From: Eretmocerus hayati
Taxonomy: Eukaryota > Arthropoda > Insecta > Hymenoptera > Aphelinidae
Direction of reading: 5' to 3'
DNA: 64,000 nucleotides
Assembly (NCBI GenBank): GCA_029851415.1
Contig: CM056741.1
Coordinates: 71,476,282 to 71,540,281, forward strand
Positions 61,141 to 64,000 of this stretch are shown here, one piece after another. How positions within the stretch are numbered: position 1 is the stretch's first letter; every line of letters begins with the position of its first letter. A program made the position numbers and the translations under genes. The notes below the pieces were generated by a model. That model searched no databases. It had not been told where the DNA came from and was given only the letters and a program-made list of their open reading frames with translations.

Positions 61141-62168
61141 CTTAATTACTCATCACTCCACATCAATTGTTTGAAACCGAATTTCATCCACTCGAAATCA
61201 AAGTTGCTTCAAAAAGATGAATAGAAGAGTGTATGAAAAATTATCACTAGAAAAAAGAACATTCTTGCTAAATCATCGCACGTCTCGCTACCAGAAAGCT
61301 TTCTGCTGATCTCTTTTAGCAGCGTATTTTAAGGAACCTCAATCACTGATTGATTATTACCAATACTCATAAAATCGAATTCATTTTTTCCTTCTTTTGT
61401 TGACTAGGAGATTCTTCAACAAAAAGTTTACAGCCAGGAATCTGATCCTGGATCCCTTATACTCGTCAATAATTATGGAGATTTGTGTGCTGTATAATAT
61501 GATTAGTTGATGATCGAACTATTAGATCGATATCTGCATTTTATTACCCCGCAAAAAGTCCGATAGACACCCTGACAATTATCAAAGCAAGAGCGCAGGG
61601 CCTCAGGCCAACGATACATCAATCCTAATTTAACAGATGCACCTTCTTATATGGATTGAACAAATGTGATTCCAAAATCATAACAACTCGAGCATGTTTG
61701 AGATACAAATTATTATTTTGGATTTTTTACATGAATTTCTTCTCACACTTTTCTGTTGAGAGCTACAGAAGTTTGGCCTCAGATTTCTAAAGGTATCTTC
61801 ATTTGTTCGCTCTACTCTACCTCATCAGTCACAGAGAAAAAAGCGATGACGATCTTCAAACAGAGTCTCATCGGCATCAAGCACATATTCTTCGAACATG
61901 AAATTTTATTAAGAACTCAGTCCTCGAGCTGTTTTCGCGCAATGATATTGAATCGATAAGCCAATAGTCCTCGCAATAGTTCGACTGTTTGATACTTTCC
62001 AAAAGCGTGGGATTAAGAAGATTCAAACATCATCTGAGCAGCCGAGGGCAGACTGAGTTGGTGATTCATTTCTCGGGTTTTTGATGAAGCACGAGAGTGT
62101 CACTCCGAGTATCATGAGGACCACGGTATTTGATGAGTTTGAAAATTGTTGTGAAGACTCGCCAAGAG
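61141..62168. other. Intergenic and 3' flank of the LRRC58-like gene
   Basis: No ORF or repeat I can support. Should contain the 3' UTR of the minus-strand gene that stops at 62169. Confidence 0.5.
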
Positions 62169-64000
62169 TCAGCCGAGGAGGACCTTGCGTATCATGGCCC
62201 CGCTCACGGGCTCTTCGTCGGCGTCGCGCGGATCGATGCACCTGCTGCTGCACAGGTACTGCAGCAGTGGCAGCCTGTATTTTCCGCAAAAGTCCACGAA
62301 CTTGACGTGCTCCACTCTATTGTCGAAGAAGACACCTGCGCAAATCAAACAATACGGTGGAATCATTCTGTGGTATAGACTCACGTCATTGCCTTTGGAA
62401 CGACTCCTCCGAATCATTTCAGATTGCATCAATATAGATCCGGTTAATGGATCGCGTTACGCGACTGATTATGCACTGTCGAAATTCAAGCTCGTGGTCA
62501 TCGAATGCGGATGCTCGATTTGCGTGATTTGACGAAGTGATGAGTCACTCGAAATCATTGAGCCAAGTCATTCAGAAAATCATGTATCTCGACAATTTTT
62601 CCAGAGTATCACACTACCGTGTTATATTCCTCAAAATTTCGCTGACAAAAATTTAGTCCGAGATCACATGATTCGGCTATTTGCTTCCGACTTTGCTTTT
62701 AATGACGGTGACGTGGATTACGTCGCTTCCAATTTATAGCTCCTTGAATAGTCATCGGTCAAGTTCACGGTTTTCCGAGTCTATTTGATACTAAGAATTC
62801 TTCGATCGCCGGACCGCCTCGCTCCTTGATTAAGTCTCTCAATCACAATGACAATGGCAAGATACTATAACGAATATTTAACTGCGAGACTCAATGATTT
62901 TCAATGAAACGAAGGCCATGACAGAGTTACGGAAAAGATATTGAAAATTGAAACAACTGCTCTCGAAAAGAGCCACCCCACCAAACAGTGAATGTTTCCA
63001 CAACTTTTCTTGTTTCTGCAACCATGCAACGTTCCGAAATTAGTCGGAAATGCCGTATCCGAAACATTGGTGCAACATTAGAATGTCTACCAGATGCGGG
63101 TTGCCTCAACGTTCCCATAACGTTTCTGGACGTTTCAGACGATTTTCTAAGGTTGTATGGCTTTTGGGATGTTTCCTGTACAACCAATCCTTGGAAATTT
63201 TTTTGTTGAATAAATAAATAAATTGTTTCTAAAACTCTTTCTCTCACAAGCTGTCGGTTCGATCCCATGTTCAACCCCTCGGTTGCGGCTCAGTGAAAAA
63301 ATGTCCACCTAATCTCAGAAAGACGATGAGATTTTGGTTGAATGCAACAAGAGCCAGGTGTTGCGGCAACGTTTCGGACACGGGATATCCGACTAATTTC
63401 GGAACGTTGCATGGTTGCAAATACAACTTTTAGGAAACGGTACTGGAACATTTACTGCTTAATGGGACATCTTACAAAAGGGCGCAGCAGTGATCTCCAT
63501 CCATGCATCTCGCCGCCGACAGATTTGATCGTGTCAATGAATATTTTTACAATTGAATCTACTAAATTGGCGCATTTGCGGCCCTTGGCGCGGCTCGAAA
63601 TTGAGCCACGAAAACAATCTTCTTAAGAATCCCGCGGACACGAGCAAACTCATTCAACTAACCTTTGCATAGTGGATTTACGCATCGATGACCGCTGTTG
63701 AGATACTCGATCAAATTTCTCGGCAAGTTCTCTTCTTCATAAGTTAATTCATTTGCCTTGACCACGCGAGCAGCCAACTCCAGAAGTTTTGGGGGGTCGT
63801 GCGTCATATCCGAAACGAATCTGACGACGAGTGGATTGTCCCTCAGAGACAGCTATCCATTGAAAAGATAAATAGTATCAGGGCAATAGTCATTCTCTAA
63901 AATATCGGCATATAAGAGCATAGAGGGAGCTCACCTCGGTTAGGCACTGAAGTGTTATGATTTCGGTAGGCAGAGTCCGGAGGCGATTTTTGTGCAGAAG
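62169..64000 (-). CDS. LRRC58: LRRC58-like leucine-rich repeat protein, C-terminal part
   Basis: Partial: the gene continues beyond 64000. Minus-strand coding exons: 64000-63935 (phase 0 end), 63852-63663 (phase 1 end), 62335-62169 with stop TGA. The 140 residues read LLHKNRLRTLPTEIITLQCL (a leucine-rich repeat), then LSLRDNPLVVRFVSDM, PPKLLELAARVVKANEL, LPRNLIEYLNSGHRCVNPLC, KGVFFDNRVEHVKFVDFCGK and YRLPLLQYLCSSRC. Order and wording match the C-terminus of LRRC58, whose Cys-rich end (C-x4-C ... C-x3-C) may bind metal (inference). All junctions are GT-AG and in phase; no lesion seen. Named from recognition of the family; the N-terminal repeats are outside the window. Confidence 0.88.
62980..63467. 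mobile_element. MITE in an LRRC58 intron
   Basis: TGCAACCATGCAACGTTCCG (near 63,017) and its following AAATTAGTCGG are exactly inverted near 63,390-63,420; arms extend about 100 bp, ending in CACCAAACAGTGAATGTT versus CATTAAGCAGTAAATGTT. Centre has a TAAATAAATAAA run. Non-coding. Confidence 0.85.

Overview
This window is animal nuclear DNA, most likely from an insect and probably a hymenopteran. Genes are split by GT-AG introns, intergenic DNA is AT-rich and full of small DNA transposons, and the best-conserved gene is a GSK-3/shaggy kinase with insect-type sequence. Order level is inference from protein resemblance only; I ran no search.

Layout. 1-7,060: edge of a satellite array with a 173-174 bp monomer, decaying on its right flank. 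7,300-9,480: short palindromes, a local duplication and a second, degenerate satellite of about 200 bp made of three ~67 bp subunits. 9,808-15,831: a head-to-head pair. On the minus strand is an intact five-exon BEN-domain gene (346 aa). 218 bp away on the plus strand is a decayed two-exon Tnp2 (CACTA/EnSpm-like) transposase, broken by stops and frameshifts and holding three smaller inserted elements. 16,100-17,500: more inverted-repeat DNA.

18,200-45,534 is the shaggy/GSK-3 gene (plus strand). I rebuilt seven coding exons with matching phases (470 aa), including the canonical first exon with the Ser9 inhibitory site, a 17.3 kb first intron, and two further candidate first exons (22,838-22,856 and 32,180-32,351) that splice in phase to exon 2 and would lack Ser9. 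Its introns hold at least six inverted-repeat transposons, a pair of dispersed repeats and a dead non-LTR retrotransposon fragment.

45,535-57,287 has no gene I can support, only repeats and possible 3' UTR. 57,288-61,140 is a nested composite: an outer terminal-inverted-repeat element with dense AGCTGA motifs, an inner inverted repeat of ~30 bp units, a 5'-truncated non-LTR retrotransposon inside that, and a 35 bp minisatellite. 62,169-64,000 (minus) is the C-terminal end of an LRRC58-like leucine-rich-repeat gene running off the right edge.

The most interesting points are the intact BEN gene paired with a dead transposase, the phase-matched alternative first exons of shaggy, and the nested composite element.
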